Positions 41,701-46,931 of a stretch of DNA of 64,000 nucleotides are shown one piece after another. This stretch comes from Roseibacillus persicicus (lineage in GTDB: Bacteria > Verrucomicrobiota > Verrucomicrobiia > Verrucomicrobiales > Akkermansiaceae), in NCBI RefSeq assembly GCF_014651675.1, contig NZ_BMXI01000012.1, positions 62,001 to 126,000 on the forward strand, written 5' to 3'. The first letter of the stretch is position 1. Every line of letters starts with the position of its first letter. The translations under genes were made by a program, and so were the position numbers. The notes beneath the pieces are model-generated. The model was not told where the DNA came from and did not search any database. It worked only from the letters and a program-made list of their open reading frames with translations.

Positions 41701-41708
41701 AATTTCAT
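26784..41708 (-). CDS. Giant modular surface protein, 4974 residues
   Basis: One uninterrupted frame of 14.9 kb. A signal peptide (VAWILLSTAQMFA) is followed by five LamG-like modules opening with W-L-x-x-D-x-G-V and W-x-D-L-S/T-G-x-G. Each is followed by a chitobiase-type C-terminal module (YTLDGSEP...LY...TxVKAKAF; six in all). Then come a PA14 domain (about nt 34500-34920), Ig-like and Calx-beta repeats (32740-34240), CARDB/NEW3-type domains (31780-32720), a carboxypeptidase-regulatory-like domain (31200-31440), a Gly/Cys-rich segment (30190-30680), further beta-domains, two cadherin-like/He-PIG repeats (27540-28120) and a terminal Ca-binding DPDADPDGD segment. Probably a secreted adhesin or carbohydrate-binding surface fibre. 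No C-terminal anchor is seen. The ATG at 41708 directly precedes the signal; a TTG lies ten codons upstream. Confidence 0.9.
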   Translation of the reverse strand: MKFRKLSTGFVAWILLSTAQMFAQSPPISDPAVWLRGDMGIITDGAGLIERWEDQSGNGNHFEQSDESKRPAIVTNAFTSGGGQLSRIALNANGNSSYTGTVGTDFVVDEEIQVTELGVFDNNRDGLSESITVAIWQRLENGTPEITTDDGEGAILTQLEFTVAEPGDLEGNQRWKSLAAPVTLAPGSYYIGAWGYGSQSYHVASNDSGSAVRAVRRVGKGRYSPAGSPGAWGTSFSSYDDRYASAANFRFTISGETLFERAAVRFDGSNDGLQAPETLSLSRPGSIFIVYERDWNDGGFIMQNSSGGPHWYLSQNLAYCNGVVRNQERDWREPWFVEMENQAAGTRVRVNGEDWTHFGNFNAANPGRLAIGGGVGRSTSPVAARIAEILAYEKELTDSERWVVNNYLAERYGFDALPVDTPVISPSAALGSSPVSVTISCATPGAAIRYTLDGSEPDTASPLYSAAISVARGTEVRAKAFLASNPESGVAARYYEDSSASEVPVGGANLWLRADRGVELDSEGRVMQWQDLSGNGRDFEQGTGYQRPALEPIGLSVGGGTAIQTSTNTNAGVYAHNGTLGMDFIVTEEIEITELQAFDHLGDGFATAVTVAIWERNESGTPRTPEDDLAGTSLVEVEFTPAEPGTLGADSLRSKTLPSPLILTPGSYTLLGWGFSGTNLYKNSTSGSWLSGQGIEFVNRSRYISTLGAWPTNLDSDEVKYEGSANFVFNRTSGTVSSLPTVSFDGVNDGLWAVPGSEIDRPATVFVVFERKGTSGGYVMQSSPGDANWWMLRNDGFYNTNWVNNRTIPRAEVAIAGMTMEGAGSRFFMNGEDWTEHETRVGSPNRLTLGGGVGNSYSPLWVEIAEVLSFDRVLNESEMLSVENWLESRYLGEPRSAPEVAFSPEGDFGTGAVSVTLESAVGAEIRYTLDGSEPSEASPLYTGALAVARGTKVRARAYLAGLGGSVRDEFYGDSGGIELPVADATMWLRADCGLTVDGEGRVSSWSDLTGNGNDVLQSISSLRPTLVSDGINDTSRGAIRITDDIGTRNYSGSLGNDLTVHSEIELTHLGAFDHLGDGFSGTITVEVWTRDDNGTAARGDDSGGVLLASETFTQASPGELVGTQQRFKPLPSPVTLGPGEYTVFAWGYTGGDRYRESQGSNTISDDRFSFPTCVYNGTAGAFPTIVDGSGPLDYNGVANFRVAPEGGSASVPAVVFDGVDDALHGVEAMDFGRPSTVFVTFEVDREDNGDVLQNSSGSNWSIDRRGFYAGGWVREESFELRTPMLAAMVNDTDQTTAWRNGNNVTVNPFLSSASPGRLLLGGGENGVSFDPIAVRISEVVVYDRALDESEISLVSNYLAARSGVYPARAETPEIGPFASYGSNSVEVSISSVTPGVEIRYTLDGSEPTAGSALYAGPFSVPRGTLVKAKAFGPGLEASPVAETFYGDENEHPLPVSDPAFWITGDVGVELGTSGRVERWRDLSGHGRDVYQVSEERAPALVEDAFGGEGKSRLLAPYTSSSLTGGYSGFIGSDFQVDRSLEVTHLGALDAYGDGIKGSITVKLIEMDDGGTSGNTSADRSDDTAGALLAELTFTDANPGVLEEGIRLLPLPSPILLQPGTYALYATGYTGDDIYLSQDLNNQPVNFGITYLNRSRYSQNEATLYPGTAVNDDRYLMTANCRFRIPNLTAAQPPTNAVRFDGVNDGLLGPVDYLVERPSTVFMVLEHLGGSYGRLLQSASGNNWLLGPHSGTQGFYADGWISQTPLPSDQPVLVIGEQGEGGSRYFFAGRDSTQNPSYVGNLGRIALGGGEGVYNQPVNADLAELIIYDRVLTPGERQAVAKALSDKHGLTPEALPEPGMTPRGGLFATSQTITLEGQVPGAEIRYTLDGSEPTESSTLYAGSFTVSANTTVKARSFLSGYLASPVTTGVFFIDGAAPVPPSRDNLTLWLSGTYGVEVDGSEVTTWRDLSGQGADAVVAASSSAPTFSATAIGNSGGVLFDGVDDYLSVRPGFEDFENGLTAIFVTSPDESLSSWERLIDFGQGTNNDNIFFAREATSTNFHFGLRRGGSSSGISSTDSLRSLTDQILTVVQEPDGRTRIYRNGNLEVEGNVDLPFNVIRHLNYVGRSNWSNDAYFSGAMSEVILFKGTLNDFDREVFEDEIRATYGIASSATGVVGFSPSGGGLHPGGVTVELQSASPGAAIYYTLDGSVPDESSTLYEASIVLTASARVRARAFLDGFNPSNLSEATYLIGDPPGGGDGLLGTYYDNEDFTGASLTRLDPNVDFNWGGGSPDPAIGPDYFSVRWTGQILPRFSEEYIFSTRDDGSRLMIDLDRNGTFEPSEVLIDELDSSSLVERFAAPVTLEAGVLYDIQLEYVEEVSSAVISFRWESFSEPFAAVPQSQLFSDAEFSQTVSTPVISPAGGTYTSAVEVSIETSTDGATLYVTTDGSIPDQGSPVYTGSFTVPADATVRARGYKAGFNPSGVASAAYDIDAQPPTITSFSWNGSPLLGGEVLTESGQLSVTATDNQGVASAEFYYQPVGAQNQVLIGRDTFEGNGLLANWNVGSVPDGSYNLIARVFDTAGTFSEEQIEISVNLATLPAPVISQPGTGVEVEEPTVTLQITTVPSANVRIRRDGTLIFSGYANSGGFLNYTASLPVGLSSFVATAVNRAGSSPNSNAVSVTRVREFPQLTLAFPSDTLAEGAPLQGQVSIPSAVAEDVSVVVGTNRAGEVETLQPILIPAGSTSADFILTAIQDSRVEAPSTVTVNATALNHRDATSNLFLLDDDTPVLTLEVDETSVSEDFGAVTARVRRADASSLSQRVYLSNTAPDQATVPSFVTIPAGQLEIGFVVSIIDNSLADGNQFLDLQARVEAGSQVVSTSSISTLEVRDNEGPSLTLLPDASLLNEGSIHSFTLRRGGLEPVDALTVDLTQTPMGEISAPSSVTFPAGVSEVPVSVTALNSVSSGTRTVILRASAPGYTDGLARFSVTDEALPDFAPDQLSAPLTAKSESTISVGYRVRNLGLEDSIENIFLERVYLSTDPSPSEDDVILRQIEQTGDVLANGSYSRNVSIFVPREVGEYYLIVTVDPANTVEEVLETNNTAVRAIPLEVIPAYNVVVQAEETTIPANTPIEFTGSATTPEGLDASFSMVNIHIRMGETERVISAFTDSNGDFTTTWTPLPNEGGSYTIGATHPGTSSAPVQDAFEILTIGFSQPPAVRLNEGETVVVQTTLSNPNSQDLTGVDLSVVSDLPSGLTISPMAPGTMIPAGGEMVVPISVSAAAGFSGTGLFGLEVNTAEGVLRARGISVRADRLVPVLTLDPSSLDCSVLRGTSKSASFQVTNTGGLATGPIQVLLPDVPWMSLSSSNPIASLDPGESTTVSLQLAPDATVDLTLFTGNLALNAANGGSRNINYRFRVVSDLMGDLDIKVVDELYYFTEEAPALEGATVVVRDAISSQQIATVTTGLDGVASFPDLMEGWYRVEVTAPQHERYSNNIFVNAGVLTTELAFISKQLVTYTWTVEEVEIEDTYRITVETTFETNVPAPVVTLSPASIDVEDLRALGQGKVVNVTITNQGFIDAQNSEFEFSSHPFYRFTPLIQNVGTIPAKSSLVVPVSITRIGIFDEEGNVVTLDEGGLKSVRKLKKGEKAASVPCGAGGKLVWSYPCGPNDVGKSSGIGFSGVVGNCGGGGGGGGGGYLGFHGGYFGSGGGGGGGGGGASGSSSSFSSLDACDPCVQKAALDCVIGYIPIIGDLYSAWNCGYNTGTAIMTGEGGARAAGDCALAAAGFFDPTPATATIACLEAMRRCAADAGGGGGGGAGGGGGPGGPFGGGSAKLASFKERKGDKSGAAVVIGVPWYEYLSVEQRQFALEATPGFSRLETYFDVPAVIFGSRERVFLMTYDEGIAWHARFVQAIQNDSPDEVFISAAEAAELATLAEPFDSYAPEFAAIVARWNRTWEYSLLDIFEPEDVPEGDSVDFIYDSQLKEAVGNFIEAVDESREEGFLDPLEQSIKGVQEVQEALADGQGGACARVKIEISQDLMLTRTAFEATLVLENERDDANVTDVGFDLQIRDLLGEPSEDLFNIQVSRLDGLDSIEGSGTIDESSSGTVQWTLIPRDTAALTEEKQYTVGGVITFEQDGLEFTIPVENVPITVRPDAALSLKYFHQRDVYADDPYTDAIEPSVPYKLAVLVENSGYGTARDLKIISGQPEIVENEKGLFVDFKIIATQVDGESVTPSLTADFGDLGPQENAIATWFMTSTLQGLFIDYDATFEHVTGLGDSRISLLQNVEIHEMIRVIDAKDGSTAFLVNDVVDVNDYPDTIHFQDGEIELVTVQESGSVTGTLGSGNFSVTLNTGAFSGWNYIRIPDPGDGDFNLVSVARSDGEILQLDSNAWSTDRTFIGQGRRPIYENILHLVDCDSPGTYTLTYEVNPEADSVPPTSSMAALPANSPADIPVFWSGSDNVGVALYDVYVSANGSAWSLWKDNTPEAGAVYPGTVGETYSFYSVAIDHAGNNEVKSPVAEATTTVVDENLPPTISPIADQSIQEGQTFILQAYANDPDGNNGDLRFSVGTTATGLTINPITGEMRWVTGETSGGSTITVVVVAQDAAEPAGVANEEFTITVQDTNSAPTLNSVSPRTLSAGGVLIVDMDASDGDVPIQQLTYSLGSNAPTGAAIDSATGVVTWMPTNEQAGKSHIITVMATDNGSPNLMAQSSFSVTVVDVEEDLPPAFAPIPVLLWLEGRSYSFDVVAVDPDGDPIVLGANVSGAPGSSFSDLGGGVGRVAWDTSGVAAASYQIPLTATANGLTTTGQLVIQVAEDDLYWSWVTEAFGEELPSDVSLGDLGPDADPDGDQRANVYEMAMLTNPLTDDEPPIAIELSEQGSFRLVQITMHRRKGSEDYVEFAPQRSSDIGGGWEEIPSFDWNASIDLFGDDDGRPETESMDFTIFEFDPAELPEKYFFRLNATEAAAE
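30190..30680 (-). other. Gly-tract and Cys-rich hydrophobic segment inside the giant protein
   Basis: Two poly-glycine tracts (about 30540-30660 and 30190-30280) bracket a hydrophobic, Cys-rich stretch. Its core reads CVIGYIPIIGDLYSAWNCGY and continues with DCALAAAG and ACLEAMRRCA, with about eight cysteines. The core resembles the helical 'pre-toxin TG' type modules seen in some secreted polymorphic toxins, by eye only. The rest of the giant protein is nearly all beta-domains, so this helical core stands out. Confidence 0.6.
34330..41630 (-). repeat. Five LamG-like plus chitobiase-C-terminal repeat units
   Basis: Repeat openings (W-L-x-x-D-x-G) lie near nt 41610, 40170, 38745, 37330 and 35860. 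The TLDGSEP-type modules lie near 40340, 38915, 37490, 36040, 35080 and 34350. Units one to four are about 1.4 kb each and hold an inserted domain (G-x-x-G-x-D-F/L-x-V ... PSPxxLxPGxYxxxAWGYxG) within the LamG module. Unit five lacks the insert and is about 0.8 kb. Copies are diverged at protein level, so they are old duplications. Confidence 0.8.
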
Positions 41709-42095
41709 AGCGTTGTGTTCCGTAGAATTCGCTACCAAATATCCAAATTCCCCACAATTCTCCTTCAGTCACAGAGAACTCCTCAATCTTCTAATCTACC
41801 TAAAGAGAGTCCTTTACGACTTCAGCAAACTTTGCGAAGCAGCCGGAAAAAAGTCTTACTAATCTTGAATAATTCCCTAACAGTGTGGAGATTGGCTATT
41901 TTGGAGCCGAAGCCCTGTTTCACCGAACAGACCTTGTTTTCCAGTTTCGAAAAACGCCAGAAATCGCCCGTTTAGAGAATTTCTTCTATTTTTTCCGTTT
42001 TCAGCACTTTAAAAAAGCGCGTTTTTACCGAAAAACAGCCATTTTCGCCTTGCAAATCACCCCCTCCGAGGCAAAAGAAGGGCGTAGCGACTCTT
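41709..42095. other. Divergent intergenic region between the giant gene and ilvB
   Basis: The 387 nt hold no credible gene. The ilvB side is AT-rich with T- and A-runs (41985-42040). I see no leader peptide rich in Ile/Leu/Val codons and no clear attenuator hairpin before ilvB. Confidence 0.5.
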
Positions 42096-43826
42096 ATGGC
42101 AAAAAAACAAGCACTCGACGGAGCTCAGGCTCTCATCAAGACCCTCGACGACTTGGGTATAGAATATATCTTCGGTTACTCAGGCGGAGCAGCCATTCCA
42201 ATCTTTGACGCCCTTGAAACGGTCAAGACTAAGATGAAGTTTATTTTGGTCCGGCACGAACAAGGGGCTGTTCACATGGCAGACGGGTACGCCCGTGCCA
42301 CAGGGAAACCCGCAGCGGTGTTGGTCACTTCCGGCCCCGGGGCAGGAAACACCGTCACCGGTCTCATGACCGCCATGATGGACTCGGTCCCGATGATTGT
42401 GCTCTGCGGGCAACAAGTGACATGGATGCTTGGGAAAGACGCTTTCCAAGAGGCGGACATTTTCGGAATCACTATCCCGGTTGTTAAGCATAACTACTTG
42501 GTCAAGGACACGAACGCGCTGGCCCGTATCGCTCGCGAGGCTTACCACATTTCCACCACAGGTCGCCCCGGTCCGGTTCTCATCGACATCCCCAAGAACA
42601 TCTCCTCCGGAGAATTCACCGGAGAGATGGACGGAGAGCTCGATCTCCCCGGTTACGATCCATATGAGTCTCTCAATATCGATCCCACTGGGATTGAGGA
42701 AGCGGCTGGCATGATCGCCTTGGCCAAACGCCCCGTCATCCTTGCGGGACAAGGCTGCATGATCTCCCGCGCCGACAAGGAATTGATGCAACTGGCGACT
42801 ACTCTTGGCTGCCCGGTGACCTCCACCCTTCTGGGTAAAGGAGTCTTCCCCGAGACGCATGACCTCTCGCTGGGAATGCTCGGCATGCACGGCACCGCCT
42901 ACGCCAACAAGGCTATGGTCGAGTGCGACCTGCTCATCAATGTCGGTTCCCGCTTCGACGACCGCATCATTGGTAATGCCGAGAAGTTCTGCTCCAGCGC
43001 GAAAATCATTCACATCGACATCGACCCGGCGGAGATGGACAAGATGATCCGTCCCGACGTGCAGATCGTGGGCGACGCCAAAGCAGCCCTGACCCAGCTT
43101 TTGGAGAAGGTGCAGCCGCTCGAAACCACCGATTGGCTCACTCACCTCGACGGCTACAAGAAAAAGTATCCCCTCACCTTCCGCAAGCAGGGCGGCCTGC
43201 GCATGCAGCAGGTGATTCACGAACTCTACGAGCAAACCGAGGGTAAAGCCATCGTCTCAACCGACGTGGGTCAGCACCAGATGTGGGCCGCGCAGTTCTA
43301 TAAGAATGACGAATCCTATCACTGGCTGTCCTCCGGCGGAGCAGGCACCATGGGCTTTGGATTCCCTGCCGCAATCGGCGCTCAACTCGCTCAACCAGAC
43401 AAGACGGTAATCTCCATCTCCGGCGATGGCGGCTTCCAGATGACTTTGTTCGAACTCGCGACGGCGCAGATCCACAAGTTGCCGATCAAGATCGTAGTTC
43501 TCAACAACCACTACCTCGGCATGGTTCGTCAGTGGCAGGAACTCTTCTTCGACAACCGCGAGTCCGGAGTAGATCTGCTCGGTAACCCCGACTTCTGCAA
43601 GTTGGCCGCCGCATACGACATCCCGAGTGTCAACATCAAGCGCCCGGCTGACGTGGCCCGCAAGATTGAAGAAGCTCTCGCCTACAACGATGGCCCCATC
43701 CTCATTCACGCGGAGTGTGTCAAAACCGAGAATGTTTTCCCAATGATTCCCGCCGGTGCGGCGCTCGAGGATATGATCACCGAGACGCCCAAGACCAAGA
43801 TGGCCAAGCCTGTTGGCTCCACCTAG
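42096..43826 (+). CDS. ilvB: Acetolactate synthase large subunit
   Basis: This 576-residue ThDP-dependent enzyme joins two pyruvates, or pyruvate and 2-oxobutyrate, as the first common step of valine, leucine and isoleucine synthesis. It shows the N-terminal G-Y-S-G-G-A-A with catalytic Glu in [21 protein letters not shown], the FAD-region sequences, and the ThDP motif [43 protein letters not shown]. Length is normal for IlvB/IlvI. ilvN follows after 122 nt that contain a stable RNA hairpin. Confidence 0.98.
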   Translation: MAKKQALDGAQALIKTLDDLGIEYIFGYSGGAAIPIFDALETVKTKMKFILVRHEQGAVHMADGYARATGKPAAVLVTSGPGAGNTVTGLMTAMMDSVPMIVLCGQQVTWMLGKDAFQEADIFGITIPVVKHNYLVKDTNALARIAREAYHISTTGRPGPVLIDIPKNISSGEFTGEMDGELDLPGYDPYESLNIDPTGIEEAAGMIALAKRPVILAGQGCMISRADKELMQLATTLGCPVTSTLLGKGVFPETHDLSLGMLGMHGTAYANKAMVECDLLINVGSRFDDRIIGNAEKFCSSAKIIHIDIDPAEMDKMIRPDVQIVGDAKAALTQLLEKVQPLETTDWLTHLDGYKKKYPLTFRKQGGLRMQQVIHELYEQTEGKAIVSTDVGQHQMWAAQFYKNDESYHWLSSGGAGTMGFGFPAAIGAQLAQPDKTVISISGDGGFQMTLFELATAQIHKLPIKIVVLNNHYLGMVRQWQELFFDNRESGVDLLGNPDFCKLAAAYDIPSVNIKRPADVARKIEEALAYNDGPILIHAECVKTENVFPMIPAGAALEDMITETPKTKMAKPVGST

Positions 43827-43844
43827 GCCGGAAAGTTTGACTTC

Positions 43845-43893
43845 GCGCCGGTTTGCCAGTTCCTCGAGAGACTCAAACCTGACAATCCGGCGC
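43845..43893 (+). other. Stable hairpin between ilvB and ilvN
   Basis: GCGCCGG (43845-43851) can pair with CCGGCGC (43887-43893), with a second inner helix GTTTG/CAAAC (43851-43855 with 43874-43878). ATTTAAAA follows. It may slow 3' decay, end part of the ilvB transcripts or tune ilvN expression. Confidence 0.4.
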
Positions 43894-43948
43894 ATTTAAA
43901 AAACAAGACCGCAAACTTTCAATCACCTATTCTTAATCACACTTTCTC

Positions 43949-44485
43949 ATGAAAACAATTGTCACCACTGACACTCCGGCTGCCGACATGACTCGCGGCG
44001 GAACTCACACGCTTTCAGTTCTCGTCAATAATGACCCCGGCGTTTTGATGCGCATCTGTCAGGTCTTTGCCCGACGAGGCTTCAATATCGATTCCCTGGT
44101 TGTTTCCCAAGGACGGACCAAAGACTTCTCCCGCATGACGATCGGTATCTCGGGAGATCCCGAGGGCTTGGAGCAAATCATCAAACAGGTCAACAAGCTC
44201 ATCGACGTGATCCATTGCTTCGAGCACAGCGCGGAAAACGCAGTGGTCAAGGAAATGCTTTTGGTAAAAGCACTCGTCGACTCCGACAAGCGCACCGAAG
44301 CACTCCAGATTGTCGACCACTTCGGTGGCAAGGCTCTCGACCTGACCCCGACCTCCATGATTGCCATGTTCCAAGGCGATAGCCCGAAAATCGATGCTGC
44401 CATCGGAATGATGTCCAGTTTCAAAATCATCGAAACTGTCCGGACCGGTAAAGTTGTCATGGCCAGAGGCGAACAACCAACCTAG
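43949..44485 (+). CDS. ilvN: Acetolactate synthase small (regulatory) subunit
   Basis: A 178-residue protein with an N-terminal ACT domain (HTLSVLVNNDPGVLMRICQVFARRGFNIDSLVV) and the C-terminal IlvH-type domain (ELLLVKA-like EMLLVKALVDSDKRTEALQIVDHFGGKALDLTPTSMIAMFQGD). It binds the large subunit and gives valine feedback control. About 15 extra residues precede the ACT domain. The next gene begins 12 nt after its stop, so ilvB-ilvN-DUF2059-tag probably form one transcript. Confidence 0.97.
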   Translation: MKTIVTTDTPAADMTRGGTHTLSVLVNNDPGVLMRICQVFARRGFNIDSLVVSQGRTKDFSRMTIGISGDPEGLEQIIKQVNKLIDVIHCFEHSAENAVVKEMLLVKALVDSDKRTEALQIVDHFGGKALDLTPTSMIAMFQGDSPKIDAAIGMMSSFKIIETVRTGKVVMARGEQPT

Positions 44486-44497
44486 AGTTCCCGCGCT

Positions 44498-45013
44498 ATG
44501 AAAGCACTGATTGCATCTACTACCCTTGCTCTTCTCACTGCCTTTTCCTCTGCACAGGAAGCGAACGAAGAGAGCCTCGCAGCCGCAGCCAAGCTCATTG
44601 AGACCATGGAGGTCCGCCAGGAGATGGCTACCGGCTTCAAAGCCGCGATGGAGCCCATGCTCCAGCCCATGATCCAGCAGCTGGGTCTCAATCCTGAGCA
44701 AGTTGCGGAACTCAACGAAATCTTCACCAGCTGGTGGGAAGAAGATGTCGATCAGGAAGCGGTCATTGAAAAGTTTAAGAACGTCTACGCGGAGACTTTC
44801 ACTGCGGAGGAACTCACCGAGCTGGAGCTTTTTTATCAGACTCCCCTCGGGAAGAAGATGCTTCACCTCATGCCTGAGCTGACCCAAAAGGGAATGCAAA
44901 TCGGGATGGAAGCAGCACAAGCCAAGCAGCCCGAGTTGATGGCCAAGATGAAAGCTTTCGAAGAAAAGGTCAGCAAGCAAAAGGCCCCTGCGGAAGAAGC
45001 TCCGGCCGAGTAA
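44498..45013 (+). CDS. DUF2059-domain exported protein
   Basis: This 171-residue protein has a signal peptide (LIASTTLALLTAFSSA) and a helical DUF2059 domain: AETFTAEELTELELFYQTPLGKKMLHLMPELTQKGMQIG is the family's typical stretch. The tail is Lys/Ala/Glu/Pro-rich. Members are common periplasmic proteins of unknown function. It sits between ilvN (12 nt) and tag (4 nt), so it shares their transcript without an evident link in function. Confidence 0.88.
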   Translation: MKALIASTTLALLTAFSSAQEANEESLAAAAKLIETMEVRQEMATGFKAAMEPMLQPMIQQLGLNPEQVAELNEIFTSWWEEDVDQEAVIEKFKNVYAETFTAEELTELELFYQTPLGKKMLHLMPELTQKGMQIGMEAAQAKQPELMAKMKAFEEKVSKQKAPAEEAPAE

Positions 45014-45017
45014 ACTC

Positions 45018-45608
45018 GTGACCAATCTCGCTGAAGGGCTCGAACTGGGCCCCGATCAATTGCCCCGCTGCTGGTGGGGCAATTCTTTTGATGACTATCG
45101 GCATTATCATGATCATGAGTGGGGCCAGCCGGTTCACGACGACCACCTGTTGTTTCAAAAGGTGGCACTGGAGAGCTTTCAGTCAGGTTTGAGCTGGCTG
45201 ACAATCTTGCGAAAAAGAGAGAACTTTCGCGCAGCCTTTGCGAAGTTTGATTTCGAAAAAGTCGCCCTGTTCGACGAGGACGATGTCGCCCGCCTCTTGG
45301 GGGACGCGGGCATCATTCGACACCGGGGAAAAATCGAAGCCACTATCAACAATGCCCAGCGGGCCTGCGAGCTTGTGGAGGAATACGGCAGTCTCGACGC
45401 GTTCTTTTGGCAGTTCACTCCCCCCGCAGAAGAACGTCCTGAACGACTCGACAAAACCTCTATCCCCTCGCAGAGCCCAACCTCCATGCGGCTTTCCAAG
45501 GAGCTCAAAAGGCGAGGCTGGAAGTTCGTGGGCCCCACCACCGCCTATTCGCTGATGCAGGCCTGCGGGATGGTCAACGACCACCTCGAAGGCTGCTCCT
45601 TCCGATGA
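45018..45608 (+). CDS. tag: DNA-3-methyladenine glycosylase I
   Basis: A 196-residue base-excision repair enzyme starting at GTG, 4 nt after the DUF2059 stop. It shows RCWWGNS, YHDHEWGQPVHDD, FQSGLSWLTILRKRENFRAAFAKFD and the C-terminal SKELKRRGWKFVGPTTAYSLMQACGMVNDHLEGC. The Cys and His zinc ligands of Tag are at both ends (Cys in RCWW, His in YHD, His in NDH, Cys in EGC). It removes 3-methyladenine from DNA. Confidence 0.97.
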   Translation: MTNLAEGLELGPDQLPRCWWGNSFDDYRHYHDHEWGQPVHDDHLLFQKVALESFQSGLSWLTILRKRENFRAAFAKFDFEKVALFDEDDVARLLGDAGIIRHRGKIEATINNAQRACELVEEYGSLDAFFWQFTPPAEERPERLDKTSIPSQSPTSMRLSKELKRRGWKFVGPTTAYSLMQACGMVNDHLEGCSFR

Positions 45609-45646
45609 GAAAGATCCTCAAGAGGACTCTTGCTCTTGTTCCATAT

Positions 45647-46420
45647 TTATCTTCGGCGTCTGACCAAGACCAGACAGCACAAGCCCAAAAGCATTCCTGT
45701 GGAGGGCTCGGGGATGGAGAAGGCACCGACGACAATTGGAACATTGGGCTCAGTTTCATAACCCCACCCAGGAACAAAACCCGAGCCATCACGAAGCGGA
45801 AAAATAGAAACCCAAGCATAGTGCCAGTCGCCTTCTGATTCGCCTGGAAGCCGGACCTGAAGAAAAGGATAGTCACTCTGGCTTGTGAAGAAACCCGAGA
45901 CCTCTACCCCTCCCCCAACGAGGCCTCCACTAGCGCTGTAAAGTTGAGCACTGTCTTGTCCTTTCCAGCCGAGTCCGGGAGCCCAGCCTTCAGAAGCATT
46001 ACGAAGCTCGACAGTATCAGGACCAAGAATGTCAAACCTCGATGCTGGGATTCCGTAATTGTTTTCATCTCCAGTGACCACCCCTCCTCCTAGAGGCGTT
46101 CCTTTGGGAAGAAACCAAGTGACAAATTCACTTCCCCCAAGAGGGACAGCGATCATTGTGTTTGCCGATATCCCTGTGATCAGAACGTCATTGTTTCCAT
46201 CCCGATCCAAATCAATTAGAATATCACAAATCGACTGAGAACAGAAGCCCCCAAAACCTGCGACTTCTAAACCTCCACTCGCATTTCCTTCGCCAAGGCC
46301 GATATCGAAAACCAATTGACCCGGAAATTGACTCGTAATGTGAGTGACCAAAGCAGCCTGCCCCAAAAGGCAGGCTGCAATGGAAACAAAGCAAAACAAG
46401 CTTAGCCTATTTCTCTTCAT
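45647..46420 (-). CDS. PEP-CTERM sorting-domain protein (second)
   Basis: The 257-residue protein has a signal peptide (LFCFVSIAACLLGQA) and a C-terminal IPEPSTG, hydrophobic helix and RRRR, the PEP-CTERM signal. Mid-protein DILIDLDRDGNNDVLITG looks like an Asp-rich Ca-binding or FG-GAP-like loop. A similar C-terminus occurs at 25994, but the two proteins differ elsewhere. It would be anchored in the envelope after exosortase processing. Function unknown. Confidence 0.82.
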   Translation of the reverse strand: MKRNRLSLFCFVSIAACLLGQAALVTHITSQFPGQLVFDIGLGEGNASGGLEVAGFGGFCSQSICDILIDLDRDGNNDVLITGISANTMIAVPLGGSEFVTWFLPKGTPLGGGVVTGDENNYGIPASRFDILGPDTVELRNASEGWAPGLGWKGQDSAQLYSASGGLVGGGVEVSGFFTSQSDYPFLQVRLPGESEGDWHYAWVSIFPLRDGSGFVPGWGYETEPNVPIVVGAFSIPEPSTGMLLGLCCLVLVRRRR

Positions 46421-46931
46421 AGATTTCTGCTAGAGAGACTGATAGCTAGGGTGCACTTTCGCAACTCGGAAATCCTTGCTTGGCGATATTGACAAAGGCT
46501 CGGAACTTGCCGTGGTTTCATCAACCCGGACGTTGAAGATTCCGCTTGCAACAGTCCCAGTCACCAGACCTTCCTCACCTCCAATACACACAGTATTCGC
46601 CAGCGTGCGCTCCCCAAGTAGGGGTGGCACTTACCTCTCCTCAAGGGAAAGAGTAACTCTTGTTGTTAAACTGAAAGGGAATATTACCATTGGCCATCCC
46701 ATCCAGAGGCAGGCGTGCAGGCTCTATTCCGGGAGTCCCCTTAACCGGACTCCCTTCTACTGTTCGGACTATCATACTTTCCTCCCCACCATCAGAAAGA
46801 TTCATCTCTTTGATAAAAGTTCGTTGCCCAGTTGAGAGCGCGAGATCGCTTCCTGAAATCATTGAAGCAGCGAAATCAAAATAAGACCGTTTGCCAGATG
46901 AACTTGTCGAAAGAAATAGGAAGAAACCTTT
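46421..46931 (-). pseudogene. Intergenic stretch with possible decayed gene
   Basis: No intact gene is evident. Two short minus-strand frames, 46641-46862 and 46430-46630, lie end to end in different frames and share a related phrase (GGEESMIVRTVEG and GGEEGLVTGTVAS). This could be a frameshifted remnant of one gene of about 145 codons upstream of the PEP-CTERM gene, or chance. Confidence 0.2.

Noticed and set aside
42180-43235. Long open frame opposite ilvB
   Set aside because: Antisense shadow of a conserved enzyme; no motifs.
44015-45025. 336-residue open frame opposite ilvN and DUF2059
   Set aside because: Spans two real genes in reverse; Leu/His-rich text typical of reverse frames.
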